Part shown: in pieces, positions 10,203 to 22,230 of the stretch
How the letters are laid out: every line of letters begins with the position of its first letter
Numbering within the stretch: position 1 is the first letter of the stretch
Assembly: GCA_002842145.1 (NCBI GenBank)
Contig: PHCF01000050.1
Coordinates: forward strand, 1-35,131
Source: Betaproteobacteria bacterium HGW-Betaproteobacteria-6
Lineage (GTDB): Bacteria; Pseudomonadota; Gammaproteobacteria; Burkholderiales; Rhodocyclaceae
Direction of reading: 5' to 3'
DNA: 35,131 bases
Program-made: the position numbers and the translations under genes
The notes under the pieces: generated by a model
Database searches by the model: none
Told to the model about the DNA's origin: nothing
Seen by the model: the letters and a program-made list of their open reading frames with translations, nothing else

Positions 10203-10410
10203 TTGGGTCGGATGCCTTGGAATTCGAGGTTCTCCAGCCCATTCGACGACGACCGGATCTGCAATTTTTTCCGGTTGCATCCGTTCCGCACGGGGCTTGC
10301 AGGCCACGCCTACGATGGTCGGTCCCGGAACATCACCTGATAACGAAGCGCGTGTCCCGACTGCCTGCTTTGGCAAGGTCGGGGCGCTCATGATCATGGG
10401 GAGACGAACG

Positions 10411-11729
10411 ATGAACAGACGGTTCATGAATTTCACCGGCAAGCGCAACCAGCAGCGCGGATTTTCGGCGCTACGGACACTGATCCTCGCCGGTTTGCTG
10501 TGCGGCCTACCGATTGCTGCGGTCAACGCCGAAACACTGGCCATTTCCTGCGGTGCGGTCGGCCAGGAATTGCAATTGTGCAAGGAAGGCACGGAAGCCT
10601 GGGCGAAGCACACCGGCAATCAGGTCAAGGTGATTTCGACACCCAACTCGGCAACCGAGCGGCTGGCCCTTTACCAACAAATCCTCGCCGCACAGTCGCC
10701 GGAAATTGATGTTTTCCAGATCGACATCATCTGGCCGGGCATTCTGGCCAACCATTTCATCGACCTTGCACCGCACATCGATGCGGCAACCATCGGCGAG
10801 CATTTCCCGGCCATCGTCGCCAACAACACGGTCAAGGGTAAACTGGTGGCCATGCCATGGTTTACCGATGCCGGCGTGCTCTATTACCGGCAAGACCTGC
10901 TCGACAAGTACCACGCCAAGCCGCCGGAAACCTGGAGCGAACTGACCGCCACCGCGCAACGTATCCAGGATGCCGAGCGTGCCGCCGGCAACCCGCGCCT
11001 GCAAGGCTTCGTATTTCAGGCCAAGGGTTACGAAGGGCTAACCTGCGATGCGCTGGAATGGGTGGACAGCTTCGGCGGCGGCACACTGGTCGGCGCCGGG
11101 GGCAAGGCCAGCATCAACAACCCGCAGGCGGTCGCCGCCCTCAAGATGGCTGCCGGCTGGATCGGTACGATTGCGCCAGAGGGCGTACTCAACTATGACG
11201 AGGAAGAAAGCCGCGGTGTCTTCCAGTCCGGCAACGCGGTATTCATGCGCAACTGGCCCTACGCCTGGGCGCTGGCCAACGCCACCGACAGCCCGGTGCG
11301 CGGCAAGGTCGGCGTCATCGCCCTGCCCCGGGGCGGCGAAGGCGGCAAGCACAGCGGCGTGCTCGGCGGCTGGAACCTCGCAGTCTCGCGCTATTCGGCG
11401 CACCCCGAGCTGGCGGCCGATCTGGTCCGTTATCTGACCAGTCGCGCCGAACAAAAGCGGCGGGCCATCGCCGGGTCGTACAACCCGACCATTCCGGCGC
11501 TCTACAAGGATGCCGACGTGCTGGCCGCCGCGCCGTTCTTCGGCCAGCTCTACCCGACTTTCGCCGACGCAGTCGCCCGTCCGTCTCGGCAGACCGGCGC
11601 CAAATACAACCGGGTCAGCGCCGATTTCTACAACGCCGTGCGCGACGTGCTGAGCGGCCAGCGTCAGGCCGGCGAAGCACTGGCCGGACTGCAACGCCGG
11701 CTCGATCGTCTGTCGCGGGGTGGGCGCTG

Positions 11730-11733
<4 letters not shown>
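10411..11733 (+). CDS. Sugar ABC transporter substrate-binding protein (ThuE-like)
   Basis: 440-residue periplasmic binding protein of the family 1 (MalE-type) class. ATG 10411 is preferred because GGGGAG sits 7 nt upstream. It gives a long basic n-region, a hydrophobic core (LILAGLLCGLPIAAV) and a cleavage site after VNA (about residue 40). The mature start ETLAISCGAVGQELQLCKEG and the following TPNSATERLALYQQILAA / DVFQIDIIWPG resemble ThuE-type trehalose/maltose-binding proteins; this is from memory, and the actual sugar is not proven. The stop overlaps the next gene by 4 nt (GTGA), so it begins a four-gene importer operon. Confidence 0.88.
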
Positions 11734-13486
<1,753 letters not shown>

Positions 13487-13498
13487 CCCGAGGACCCC

Positions 13499-14593
13499 AT
13501 GGCCGCCATCACCCTGCGCCAACTCGCCAAACGTTTCGGCAAGACCCAGGTCATCAAGGACATCGACCTGGAGATCGCCGACAAGGAATTCATCGTCTTC
13601 GTCGGCCCGTCCGGCTGCGGCAAATCGACCCTCCTGCGCCTGATTGCCGGTTTGGAAGACCTCGACAGTGGCGAGATCCGGTTCGACGGTGCTGCGGTCA
13701 ACGACCTGAAACCGGCCGAAAGGGGGATCGCCATGGTCTTCCAGTCCTACGCGCTGTACCCGCACATGACGGTCTATCAGAACATGGCCTTCGGGCTCAA
13801 GCTGGCCAAGCTCGGCAAGGCCGGGATCGACGAACGGGTGCGCAAGGCGGCCGGCATTTTGCAGATCGAACACCTGCTCGACCGCAAGCCCAAGGCGCTT
13901 TCCGGCGGCCAGCGCCAGCGCGTCGCCATCGGCCGCGCCATCGTCCGCCAGCCGCGGGTCTTCCTGTTCGACGAACCGCTCTCCAACCTCGATGCCGCCT
14001 TGCGCGTCCAGATGCGCATCGAGATCGCCAAGCTGCACCGCGAACTGGACGCGACGATGATCTACGTCACCCACGACCAGGTCGAGGCGATGACTCTGGC
14101 CAGCCGCATCGTCGTGCTCAACGGCGGGCGCATCGAGCAATGCGGCACGCCGCTGACGCTTTACCACCACCCGGCCAACCTGTTCGTTGCCGGCTTCATC
14201 GGATCGCCGCAGATGAACTTCCTGCCGGCAACCATCGCGGCGGTCGACGACCGCGAAATCACCGTCGAACTAGCCAACGGCATGCGCCTGCCGGTCGCCG
14301 TCCCCGATACACGGAACGCCATGATCGGACAATCCTTGACACTGGGCCTGCGCCCGGAACATCTGCAGGTCGACGGAAACGGCATTGCCAGCCTGAGTGG
14401 CCGAATCATGGCCGTCGAAAACCTTGGTAGCGAAAGCTATCTTTACGTCGAACAGGCTCACGGGACGCCGCTCGTCGTCAAGTCAACGGGAAATGCCAGC
14501 GCCGGTATCGGTGAGCGTATCTCGGTGGGCATTCCGGCCCACGCCTGCCACTTCTTTAACGCCGACGGCGTGGCGGTTTTTGGCCCAAATTGA
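13499..14593 (+). CDS. Sugar ABC transporter ATPase (UgpC/MalK/ThuK-like)
   Basis: 364-residue ATP-binding subunit energising the importer. Walker [10 protein letters not shown] is near residue 37, the signature [16 protein letters not shown] near 135, Walker [13 protein letters not shown] near 157 and the switch histidine in VTHDQ near 191. A C-terminal TOBE-type regulatory domain occupies about 240-364. AGGA precedes ATG 13499. The last codons (VFGPN, stop) lie inside repeat copy A, so the exact C-terminus may have been changed by the repeat. It is the last gene of the operon. Confidence 0.94.
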   Translation: MAAITLRQLAKRFGKTQVIKDIDLEIADKEFIVFVGPSGCGKSTLLRLIAGLEDLDSGEIRFDGAAVNDLKPAERGIAMVFQSYALYPHMTVYQNMAFGLKLAKLGKAGIDERVRKAAGILQIEHLLDRKPKALSGGQRQRVAIGRAIVRQPRVFLFDEPLSNLDAALRVQMRIEIAKLHRELDATMIYVTHDQVEAMTLASRIVVLNGGRIEQCGTPLTLYHHPANLFVAGFIGSPQMNFLPATIAAVDDREITVELANGMRLPVAVPDTRNAMIGQSLTLGLRPEHLQVDGNGIASLSGRIMAVENLGSESYLYVEQAHGTPLVVKSTGNASAGIGERISVGIPAHACHFFNADGVAVFGPN

Positions 14594-14608
14594 GGGTCGA
14601 CCGTAGCG
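14576..14608 (+). repeat. 33-nt interspersed repeat, copy A
   Basis: Reads TTTTTGGCCCAAATT then GAGGGTCGACCGTAG. It covers the stop codon of the sugar ATPase gene and runs 13-15 nt past it. It matches the six-copy family without gaps and diverges mainly at the GAG before the GGTCGACC palindrome. Confidence 0.7.
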
Positions 14609-14757
14609 CTTGGCGAAAAGCCCGATTCGGCCCGACGCAATTGTCAGTGAACTTTTCGTTTTTTGATCTCTCTACTTGTTCAGCCGTGCTCAGGTGCTGA
14701 TAATCTGCCGCAGATGTCAGGCCCGCACTTTGCGGATTGACCACCAACTAGTCAGCC

Positions 14758-15831
14758 ATGCTCAACGAAACCCTCAGCCCAGAACAAACGCCGTCCGGAC
14801 TCGCCGATTTCAAACCGGCGGTTGCCGCGTCGCCTGGCACGCATCGCGAAGGGACGCTGCTCGATAAATACGGTCGGCGGATCAGCTATGTTCGTCTGTC
14901 GATTACCGACCGCTGCGATTTTCGGTGCACCTACTGCATGGCGGAGGAAATGACCTTTCTGCCGCGTAACGAGGTCATGAGCCTTGAAGAGTGCCTGCGT
15001 GTGGCGACAGTATTCGTTGGCCTGGGGGTCACCAAGCTGCGCATAACCGGCGGCGAGCCGCTGGTTCGCAAGGATGCGATGTGGTTGATCGAGCGCCTGG
15101 GCGCCCTGCCCGGTCTGGACAATCTGGTGCTGACCACCAACGGTTCGCAACTCGACCGGTTTGCTGCCCCATTACGGGCTGCAGGCGTCAAGCGCATCAA
15201 CATCAGCCTGGACACCCTGAACCCGGAGCGCTTCAAAAAAATCACCCGGATCGGCGATCTGGCCAAAGTGCTGCGAGGCATCGAGGCAGCGCATCAGGCG
15301 GGGTTTCGGCGCACCAAGCTCAATGCCGTGATGATGCGCGGCACCAACGATGACGAGTTCGTCGATCTGGTCAGGTTTGCCGTCGAAAACGAACTGGATA
15401 TTTCGTTCATCGAAGAAATGCCGCTGGGCGAAATTCACGGGCGCAGCAACACTTACATTTCATCCGAAGAAACGCGCGAAATGCTGTCGCGCCATTTCGA
15501 ACTGATTCCCTCCACCGAGGATTCCGGTGGGCCGGCGCGTTATTGGCGCATTCCCGGCAGCGAATCACGTGTCGGATTCATCTCGCCACATAGCCACAAT
15601 TTCTGCGACAGCTGCAACCGAGTGCGGATCACGGCCAAGGGCGAGCTTTATCCATGCCTCGGCCAGAACGATGCGGCCAACCTGTTACCGACGCTACGCG
15701 CCGGCGACGACGACACTGCGCTGCGTCAGGCAATTGTCGACAGCATGGGCATCAAGCCCTATGGCCACGACTTTACGCAGCAAATGGATGCGCCGCAGGT
15801 CGTCCGCTTCATGTCGATGACCGGCGGCTGA
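14758..15831 (+). CDS. moaA: GTP 3',8-cyclase (molybdenum cofactor step 1)
   Basis: Radical-SAM enzyme that converts GTP to 3',8-cyclo-dihydro-GTP, the first step of molybdopterin synthesis. The SAM cluster CDFRCTYC (C53, C57, C60) is near the N-terminus, and the second GTP-binding 4Fe-4S cluster uses C283, C286 and C300 (FCDSCNRVR, YPC). The chain ends in the conserved Gly-Gly (MSMTGG). About 35 residues precede the usual LLDKYGRRISYVRLS start; no strong ribosome-binding site was seen before ATG 14758, so the true start could be later. No other moa gene is in the window. Repeat copy B starts 4 nt after the stop. Confidence 0.95.
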   Translation: MLNETLSPEQTPSGLADFKPAVAASPGTHREGTLLDKYGRRISYVRLSITDRCDFRCTYCMAEEMTFLPRNEVMSLEECLRVATVFVGLGVTKLRITGGEPLVRKDAMWLIERLGALPGLDNLVLTTNGSQLDRFAAPLRAAGVKRINISLDTLNPERFKKITRIGDLAKVLRGIEAAHQAGFRRTKLNAVMMRGTNDDEFVDLVRFAVENELDISFIEEMPLGEIHGRSNTYISSEETREMLSRHFELIPSTEDSGGPARYWRIPGSESRVGFISPHSHNFCDSCNRVRITAKGELYPCLGQNDAANLLPTLRAGDDDTALRQAIVDSMGIKPYGHDFTQQMDAPQVVRFMSMTGG

Positions 15832-15835
15832 ACTC

Positions 15836-15868
15836 GATTTTGGCCATTTTTTTGGGTTGACCGTAGGA
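15836..15868 (+). repeat. 33-nt interspersed repeat, copy B
   Basis: GATTTTGGCCAT, a T-run, then GGGTTGACCGTAGGA, starting 4 nt after the moaA stop. It is fully intergenic and closest to copy E; the two share all but a few central bases. Confidence 0.75.
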
Positions 15869-15954
15869 TTTACGGATAGACCATGCAGAAACCGATGGCG
15901 CTGATCGGCGTCGTCATTTGGCCAAGCAACGTCAAGAAAAACGACAGAAAAAGT

Positions 15955-15983
15955 AAAAAGGCGACCCAACGGGCCGCCTTTTT
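15955..15983. terminator. Bidirectional terminator between moaA and typA
   Basis: AAAAAGGCGACCC AAC GGGCCGCCTTTTT: a stem of about 12 bp with one A-C mismatch, with A-run and T-run on opposite sides, so it can end transcription from both converging genes. Confidence 0.85.
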
Positions 15984-16034
15984 GTGTTGCCCGACCCAGG
16001 AACGACAGGGTTGGCAAAAACGCATCCTACATCC

Positions 16035-17848
16035 TTACAGACCGCGCACCGCGCGCTTGCGCTCGATTTCGGTCAGGTAGCGCTTGCGCAGACGAATCGA
16101 CTTCGGGGTCAGTTCGACCAGCTCATCTTCCTCGATGAACTCGACGGCAGCTTCCAGGCTAAGCTGGACAGCCGGCACCAGGCGAACGGCTTCGTCGGTA
16201 CCGGAGGCACGGACGTTGGTCAGCTGCTTGCCCTTGATCGGATTGACCACAAGGTCGTTTTCACGGCTGTGGATACCGATGATCATGCCTTCATACAGCT
16301 TCTCGCCCGGGCTGACGAACATGCGGCCGCGATCCTGCAGCTTCCACAGTGCGTAGGCGACGGCTTCGCCGTTGTCCTGGGAAATCAGCACACCGTTGCG
16401 ACGTTCGGCAACGCTGCCATCCTTGACCGGGGCGTATTCGTCGAAGACGTGGCTCATCAGGCCGTTGCCGCGGGTCAGATTCATGAATTCGCCCTGGAAA
16501 CCGATCAGGCCACGGGCCGGGATGCGGTATTCGATACGGACGCGACCACGACCGTCCGGCACCATGTCCTGCAGGTCGCCGCGACGCATGCCGAGGCTTT
16601 CCATGACGCCGCCCTGGGTGTCTTCTTCAACGTCGACGGTCAGCAGTTCGTACGGCTCGCATTCGACGCCATTGATCGTCTTCTTGACGACGCGCGGGCG
16701 ACCGACGGCCAGCTCGTAGCCTTCGCGACGCATGTTTTCGAGCAGGATGCCGAGGTGAAGTTCGCCACGGCCAGCCACGTCAAACACATCGCCGTTACCC
16801 GTGTCATGCACGCGCAGCGCCATGTTGGTCAGCAGTTCTTTGTGCAGACGATCACGGATCTGACGGCTGGTGACGAACTTGCCTTCGGTACCGGCCAGCG
16901 GGCTGGTATTGACCATGAACTGCATGGACAGCGTCGGTTCGTCGATCTTGAGCAGCGGCAGCGATTCCGGTTGTTCCGGATCGGTCACGGTACAACCCAG
17001 AACCAGATCTTCAATACCGGTGATCTGGACGATGTCGCCAGCATGGCCTTCTTCGAGTTCGATCTTGTTCAGGCCCTTGTAGCCGAACACCTGACCAATC
17101 TTGGCCTTGATCGGGGTGCGCTCGTGTTCTGCGGCTTCCTCTTCCGTACCGAACATGACCAGCACGTTCTGGCCGGTCTTGACCTTGCCGCGATTGATCT
17201 TGCCAACGCCGATACGACCGACATAAGACGAGTAATCAAGGGCGGTGATCTGCAACTGCAGCGGTGCATCGAGATCGGTGTCCGGCGCCGGCACATGACG
17301 AAGAATCGTGTCGAACAGCGGAATCATGTTTTCGCGCGGCTGGTCGAGTTCCATGGCCGCCCAGCCATTGAGGCCGGAAGCGTAAACAATCGGGAAATCC
17401 AGCTGTTCGTCGGTCGCGCCGAGTTTGTCGAACAGGTCGAAGGTCAGATTGACGGCTTGGTCAGGATCGGCACCATCACGGTCAACCTTGTTGACCAGGA
17501 CGATCGGGCGCAGGCCGAGAGCCAGTGCCTTCTTGGTGACGAAACGGGTCTGCGGCATCGGGCCTTCGGCGGCATCGACGAGAAGGACCACGCCATCGAC
17601 CATGCCCAGTACGCGCTCGACTTCACCACCGAAGTCGGCGTGTCCCGGCGTATCGACGATGTTGATGTGCACGCCCTGATACTCGACCGCAGTGTTCTTG
17701 GAAAGAATCGTGATGCCACGTTCTTTTTCCAGGTCGTTGGAGTCCATGACGCACTCGACCAGTTGTTGGTGAGCAGCGAAGGTGCCGGACTGGCGGAGCA
17801 GCTGGTCGACCAGGGTGGTTCGATGTTGCGGATCGGACGAGCGGACAT
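16035..17848 (-). pseudogene. typA: Ribosome-associated GTPase TypA/BipA, apparently disrupted at the P-loop
   Basis: From 17747 down to 16035 the frame is open for 570 residues and carries clear BipA features: switch I ERGITI, G3 [12 protein letters not shown]4 [11 protein letters not shown]-like domains and a C-terminal ...RLRKRYLTEIERKRA. Upstream, ATG 17848 starts MSARPIRNI in another frame. The sequence then jumps to what should be TTLVDQLLRQSGTF, in the frame of the main ORF. The family has AIIAHVDHGK between these (10 codons, 30 nt); only 2 nt are present, so about 28 nt including G1 are missing and the frame shifts. Translation from ATG 17747 would give a G1-less protein unable to bind GTP normally. 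It could be a real mutation or an assembly error. Confidence 0.8.
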
Positions 17849-17875
17849 GGGAAGGCCTGAAAAATCAAAGGCGTG

Positions 17876-17881
17876 ATTCTA
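17876..17881 (-). promoter_or_regulatory. Possible -10 element for typA
   Basis: On the minus strand the hexamer TAGAAT lies 28 nt before ATG 17848 in the 71-bp gap after the haemoglobin gene. No good -35 hexamer sits at the right distance, so this is weak. typA may instead be read from the haemoglobin gene's transcript. Confidence 0.25.
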
Positions 17882-17919
17882 TCACTGATGGTGCGCCGCA
17901 ACATCCCCAGGGCGTGCTT

Positions 17920-18318
17920 TTATCCTTCTTTATTGCGCATGAAGTCGGCCGTGTTGAAGAAATTATTGAGCAACACCTTGCGCACATCCTCGCTCAGGCC
18001 GACGTCCTCCATGGCCAGCGCCATGCAGGCGACCCATTGATCGCGTTCTTTCGTGCCGATGGCAAAGGGCATATGGCGGGCGCGCAGCTTGGGATGGCCG
18101 AACTTTTCGACAAACAGATCGGGGCCGCCGAACCAGCCGGAAAGAAACATGAAGAGCTTGTCCCGCGAACCGGAAAGATCGGCCGGATGCATGGCCCGCA
18201 GTTCGGCAAAATGAGAAACGGTGTCCATCAATTCGTAGAAACGGGCGGTCAGCCTGGCAATGGTGGCTTCGCCGCCGATTTTTTCGTAGGTCGTGGGCGT
18301 TGTGGCTTGATCGGTCAT
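17920..18318 (-). CDS. Group 2 truncated haemoglobin (TrHbO-like)
   Basis: 132-residue 2-over-2 globin that binds haem and O2/NO; proposed roles in the family are oxidative or nitrosative protection. The proximal histidine is H82 in LRARHMPF, the group 2 signature tryptophan is W95 (DQWVACM), and AMHPADLSGSRDKLFMFLSGWFGGP is the usual distal-side block. Length is typical. It lies 71 bp upstream of typA on the same strand and may be co-transcribed with it. Confidence 0.93.
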   Translation of the reverse strand: MTDQATTPTTYEKIGGEATIARLTARFYELMDTVSHFAELRAMHPADLSGSRDKLFMFLSGWFGGPDLFVEKFGHPKLRARHMPFAIGTKERDQWVACMALAMEDVGLSEDVRKVLLNNFFNTADFMRNKEG

Positions 18319-18402
18319 GATTCAGGTCGCAGGAAACGTGAGAAAGCCGGCAAGTGTAACGGAGGCGGCGATGATTGCCGATAGCATGCCAGCAGCGCGA
18401 GA

Positions 18403-19545
18403 TCAGGCGCTTGCCTTTTCCTCGGCATGGAGGATTCCCCCCCAGCCATTTTGGGACTTGCTCCGGTACATGGCCTTGTCCACCGAGGCAATGACTGACT
18501 CCAGATCGGCCCCATGATCGGGGAAATTGCCGACACCAATCGAAACATTGAAGTCGATTCCATTTTGTAGCGCCCAGTCGTTGATTTCCTGACGTACCCG
18601 CTGTGCGACGATTTCGCCGCCCTGACGTGAGGTTCTGGGCAGAACGAGCAAAAACTCATCACCACCATAACGCGCCACCAGATCAATATCTCGAACGTTA
18701 TCGAGAATGCGTTCGGCTACCGCGACCAGAACCTTGTCGCCCACGTGATGGCCGTGCGTGTCGTTTACCCGCTTGAAACCGTCCAGATCGGCGAAGAGCA
18801 CGACGATTTCGCCGCCATTGGTGGCCGGCGAGCGAAACAATTCGGAAGCGCGCTCAATCAGCGCTCGCCGGTTGAGCATCCCGGTCAGCGCATCGACATT
18901 TCGCTCATACGAGAGCTTCTGGCGGGCCCGCTCGATCTTTGCAGTCAGCGAATAGGAGTAGAGAACGACAATGGCAAAAAAGACCAGGAAAAAGATCGCG
19001 CTGACGGAGAAGATGGCGAGGTAGTCAGGCAGACGTAGCCAGACGATGAAGATAGATGCCCCCAAGCTGCCGACTACGGCCTCGCCGAAAAGCGCCAGGC
19101 CGTAGCGCATGCCATTGCCGAGGATGACCATGAGAAATACCAGGAAGCCGGGCGAACTGAGTGTAGCGTCGGCAAGTGCGGCGAAAGTGGCGGCAGCGAT
19201 ATCGACCCACATGGTCAGACGCTGGCGCCATGGCGCATGCGGCACACGCATTGCGTGCCACATGAAGAACAGGATTTCGAGACCGTAGATCGTAAAGACC
19301 AGATTGACGATGGGCAAGCTTGCCCACGGCCTGACCTGAGCATCGCCACCAAAGTTGAAGTACATCAGGGCCAGGACACAGAAGAGCAGGCGTGTCCAGT
19401 ATTGGGCTTTTTGATCCTCCCATGACAGATGACGCGGCAGGCCTTCAAACAGGGAAAGGTCAACGCGCCGGGCGAAGCCGGACCGTCGATCGGTTACCCG
19501 TCGCCCGTGACAACTCCCCCTCTCGTAGTCCCGCCTTCTGCGCAT
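18403..19545 (-). CDS. Membrane-bound diguanylate cyclase (GGDEF)
   Basis: 380 residues. A polar Arg-rich head carries a DRRSGFARR motif, then about six hydrophobic segments between 50 and 195 form a membrane sensor region of no family I can name. A short coiled linker is followed by a GGDEF domain from about 215. The active-site GGDEF is at 294-298, and the inhibitory I-site RxxD (R285, D288) is in the correct place, so it should make c-di-GMP and be product-inhibited. The start at ATG 19545 is the longest option; a shorter start after the basic head cannot be excluded. The flanking gap 19546-19698 shows nothing clear. Confidence 0.9.
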   Translation of the reverse strand: MRRRRDYERGSCHGRRVTDRRSGFARRVDLSLFEGLPRHLSWEDQKAQYWTRLLFCVLALMYFNFGGDAQVRPWASLPIVNLVFTIYGLEILFFMWHAMRVPHAPWRQRLTMWVDIAAATFAALADATLSSPGFLVFLMVILGNGMRYGLALFGEAVVGSLGASIFIVWLRLPDYLAIFSVSAIFFLVFFAIVVLYSYSLTAKIERARQKLSYERNVDALTGMLNRRALIERASELFRSPATNGGEIVVLFADLDGFKRVNDTHGHHVGDKVLVAVAERILDNVRDIDLVARYGGDEFLLVLPRTSRQGGEIVAQRVRQEINDWALQNGIDFNVSIGVGNFPDHGADLESVIASVDKAMYRSKSQNGWGGILHAEEKASA

Positions 19546-19698
19546 GTCGCCCCCGGCCCACCGGCCCTATGCCGACCGTCTATCGAAAACCACGCACGGG
19601 AAAAACCAAAACGGGCGAAAACTCTCGAAGCTACGGAAATTACGGCTCTTTTTTAGAGTATCGCCAGTTCCCGCAGACCCGTCAATTATGCAGACGCC

Positions 19699-21870
19699 TT
19701 ATTTTTTCCTACTCCGCAACGGGCGCTGAGCGCTGGCCCGAACGACCGGCCCGCTCCGCCGGTTATTCCCGGTGGATACGGCCGGGACGCCACCCGTGCC
19801 GGCCGGCTGCCAGGCTGGAATCAGTTGTTTTTTGCCATTGCCGATCAGGTCGGCCCGGCCCATATCCTTGAGCGCTTCGCGCAACAATGGCCAGTTGGCG
19901 GGGTCGTGGTAGCGCAGGAAGGCTTTGTGCAACTTGCGCTGACGACCGTTGCGGACAGTCCCCACCTGCTCGCTGCTGCGCGTCACCTTGCGCAGCGGGT
20001 TGCGCTCACTGTGATACATCGTCGTCGCCATGGCCATCGGCGTCGGGATAAAGGTCTGCACCTGGTCGAGACGGAAATTGTTCTTTTTGAGCCACAGCGC
20101 CAGATTGAGCATGTCTTCGTCTTCCGTCCCGGGATGGGCGGCGATGAAATACGGGATCAGGTACTGTTCCTTGCCCGCCTCGCGGGAAAAACGGTCGAAC
20201 AACTGCTTGAAGCGATCGTAGCTGCCGATGCCCGGTTTCATCATCTTGGAAAGCGGGCGCTCTTCGGTGTGTTCCGGGGCAATTTTCAGGTAACCGCCGA
20301 CGTGATGGGTGACCAGTTCCTTGATGTATTCCGGCGAGCGAACCGCCAGGTCATAGCGCAAACCGGAACCGATCAGCACCTTCTTGACGCCTTTGAGCGT
20401 GCGCGCCTTGCGATACAGCGAGATGAGCTTGCTGTGATCGGTGTTCATGTTCTCGCAGATATCCGGATAGACGCAGGACAACCGGCGGCAGGCCGACTCG
20501 ATCTTCGGGTCCTTGCAGGTCAGGTGGAACATGTTGGCGGTCGGTCCGCCGAGATCGGAGACGATGCCGGTGAAGCCCGGCGTCTTGTCGCGCATTTCCT
20601 CGATTTCGCGAATGACGGAATCCTCCGACCGGCTCTGGATAATGCGGCCTTCGTGTTCGGTAATCGAACAGAAGGTACAGCCGCCGAAACAACCGCGCAT
20701 GATATTGACCGAGAAACGGATCATTTCCCAGGCCGGAATTTTCGCTTCGCCGTAGGCCGGATGGGGCCGACGGGCGTAGGGCAATTCGTAGACGCCGTCG
20801 AGTTCTTCGGTGCTCAGCGGGATGGGCGGCGGGTTGAGCCAGACGTCGCGTTCGCCATGGCCCTGGATAAGCGCCCGGGCGTTGCCGGGGTTGGATTCGA
20901 GATGGAAGGTGCGCGAAGCATGAGCGTAAAGCACCGGGTCGTCCTTGACCTGCTCGTAAGACGGCAGGCGAATGGCGGTATGGGCACGCTTGTCCTGGCG
21001 AGCGGCCAGACGCTCGGTACGCGAAACGATGCGGACCGGGTGGGCATTGGCTTCCACGGTCGACCGGGAATTTTGCCCATTTTTCAAATCGCCTTCCATG
21101 GCATATGGGTCGGCGTGCTTGACCAGGGGTCCCGGCGTATCGACCGAAGACGAATCCATGGCTTCCCATTCGGCTGAAGGCAACCAGCCGCGCGGCACCA
21201 TGAAGGCCGTCCCGCGCAGATCACGGATTTCGCTGATTTTTTCGCCCCGGGCCAGGCGATGGGCAATCTCGACAATGGCCCGCTCGGCATTGCCGAAGAC
21301 GAGCAGGTCGGCCTTCGAGTCGGGCAGCACCGAGCGCCGGACCTTGTCCGACCAATAGTCGTAGTGCGCGATGCGGCGCAAGCTGGCCTCGATCGAGCCG
21401 ATCACCACGTTACAGCCGGGAAACGCCTCGCGGCAGCGCTGGGCATAGACCGTAACGGCATGGTCCGGGCGCTTGTTCGGCTCGCCGTTCGGCGTGTATG
21501 CGTCATCGGAGCGAATCTTGCGATCGGCCGTGTAGCGATTGACCATCGAGTCCATGTTGCCGGCCGTAACGCCGTAAAACAAATTCGGTTTTCCCAGTTT
21601 TTTGAAGTCGACCGCAGCATTCCAGTCTGGCTGGCAAATGATGCCGACCCGGAAGCCCTGCGCTTCGAGCAGGCGCCCGACCAGCGCCATGCCGAAGCTC
21701 GGGTGGTCGATGTAGGCGTCGCCGGTGACGAGGATGATGTCGCACGAGTCCCAGCCCAGCGAATCCATTTCGGTACGCGACATGGGCAGGAAGGGGGCAG
21801 GCCCGAAACGATGTGCCCAGAATTTGCGATAACCGAAGAGCGGGCGGGTGTTTTGCTGATTTGAATCCAT
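19699..21870 (-). CDS. ygiQ: Radical-SAM protein YgiQ (UPF0313)
   Basis: 723 residues when begun at ATG 21870, giving [20 protein letters not shown], close to the E. coli protein of 739. The frame extends to 22134 upstream but that part is antisense to the STAS gene and unlike the family. The cluster motif [19 protein letters not shown] is mid-protein, with the preceding YgiQ-specific N-domain ([18 protein letters not shown]). The biochemical function is not established. Between DPYAMEG and [12 protein letters not shown], in a linker that varies in the family, repeat copy C contributes about 11 codons in frame ([12 protein letters not shown]). The C-terminus is Arg-rich. Confidence 0.93.
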   Translation of the reverse strand: MDSNQQNTRPLFGYRKFWAHRFGPAPFLPMSRTEMDSLGWDSCDIILVTGDAYIDHPSFGMALVGRLLEAQGFRVGIICQPDWNAAVDFKKLGKPNLFYGVTAGNMDSMVNRYTADRKIRSDDAYTPNGEPNKRPDHAVTVYAQRCREAFPGCNVVIGSIEASLRRIAHYDYWSDKVRRSVLPDSKADLLVFGNAERAIVEIAHRLARGEKISEIRDLRGTAFMVPRGWLPSAEWEAMDSSSVDTPGPLVKHADPYAMEGDLKNGQNSRSTVEANAHPVRIVSRTERLAARQDKRAHTAIRLPSYEQVKDDPVLYAHASRTFHLESNPGNARALIQGHGERDVWLNPPPIPLSTEELDGVYELPYARRPHPAYGEAKIPAWEMIRFSVNIMRGCFGGCTFCSITEHEGRIIQSRSEDSVIREIEEMRDKTPGFTGIVSDLGGPTANMFHLTCKDPKIESACRRLSCVYPDICENMNTDHSKLISLYRKARTLKGVKKVLIGSGLRYDLAVRSPEYIKELVTHHVGGYLKIAPEHTEERPLSKMMKPGIGSYDRFKQLFDRFSREAGKEQYLIPYFIAAHPGTEDEDMLNLALWLKKNNFRLDQVQTFIPTPMAMATTMYHSERNPLRKVTRSSEQVGTVRNGRQRKLHKAFLRYHDPANWPLLREALKDMGRADLIGNGKKQLIPAWQPAGTGGVPAVSTGNNRRSGPVVRASAQRPLRSRKK
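21053..21085 (-). repeat. 33-nt interspersed repeat, copy C (in frame in ygiQ)
   Basis: On the minus strand: AAAAATGGGCAAAATT then CCCGGTCGACCGTGG. It is read in the ygiQ sense direction as [12 protein letters not shown] and lies in a poorly conserved linker before the catalytic domain. Confidence 0.75.
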
Positions 21871-21941
21871 GCAATATTTTACCTGAGAGCGCCGGGGGCC
21901 ATGGCATACTTGCCCTTTGACCAAGAGCCCTCCCCCTACGC

Positions 21942-22230
21942 GATGATGAATCTTCCCACCCGCGAACAGGCCGGTGTCCTGATCGTTTCCGTCAGCGGCG
22001 CCCAAGGGCATCCCCCGGTCCTGCTCGATTTTGGCGGGGTTGATTACATCAGCAGCGCCGGCCTGCGCGTCCTCATGATGGCCTCGCGTCGCGCCAAGGC
22101 GCAAAAAGGCGCCTTCGCGATAGCTGCCCTGCAACCACTGGTCCAGGAAGTATTCGCCATCAGCCGCTTCAACCTGATCGTGCCGTGCTACGCCAGCGTC
22201 GATAGCGCCTGCAAGGTTCTCGGCTCATGA
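21942..22230 (+). CDS. STAS-domain anti-anti-sigma factor, shortened
   Basis: About 95 residues of the SpoIIAA/RsbV type, which binds an anti-sigma kinase when its serine is unphosphorylated. The phospho-site block [12 protein letters not shown] is intact and preceded by VLLDFGGV. From VLIVSVSG to PPVLLDF only about 5 residues (AQGH) are present, where the family has about 25 (first helix and second strand). This suggests an in-frame loss of about 20 codons near 21999-22004. ATG 21942 gives the usual short N-terminus ([15 protein letters not shown]); in-frame ATG 21901 is an alternative. The stop overlaps the MBL gene by 4 nt. Confidence 0.8.

Noticed and set aside
17478..17496. GGTTGACCGTG on the minus strand in typA resembles the repeat core
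   Set aside because: It encodes the conserved G4 motif NKVDRD and lacks the left half, so the likeness is coincidental.
15984..17876. A 630-codon open frame antisense to typA
   Set aside because: It mirrors the typA codons on the other strand, has no family resemblance and no start signal; typical shadow frame in GC-rich DNA.
19825..21177. A 450-codon open frame antisense to ygiQ
   Set aside because: Shadow of the real ygiQ frame; the sense strand carries the radical-SAM motif.
21596..21617. GTTTTTTGAAGTCGACCGCAG in ygiQ, a loose match to the repeat
   Set aside because: Too many mismatches, lies on the other strand relative to copy C, and codes for family-typical [10 protein letters not shown].
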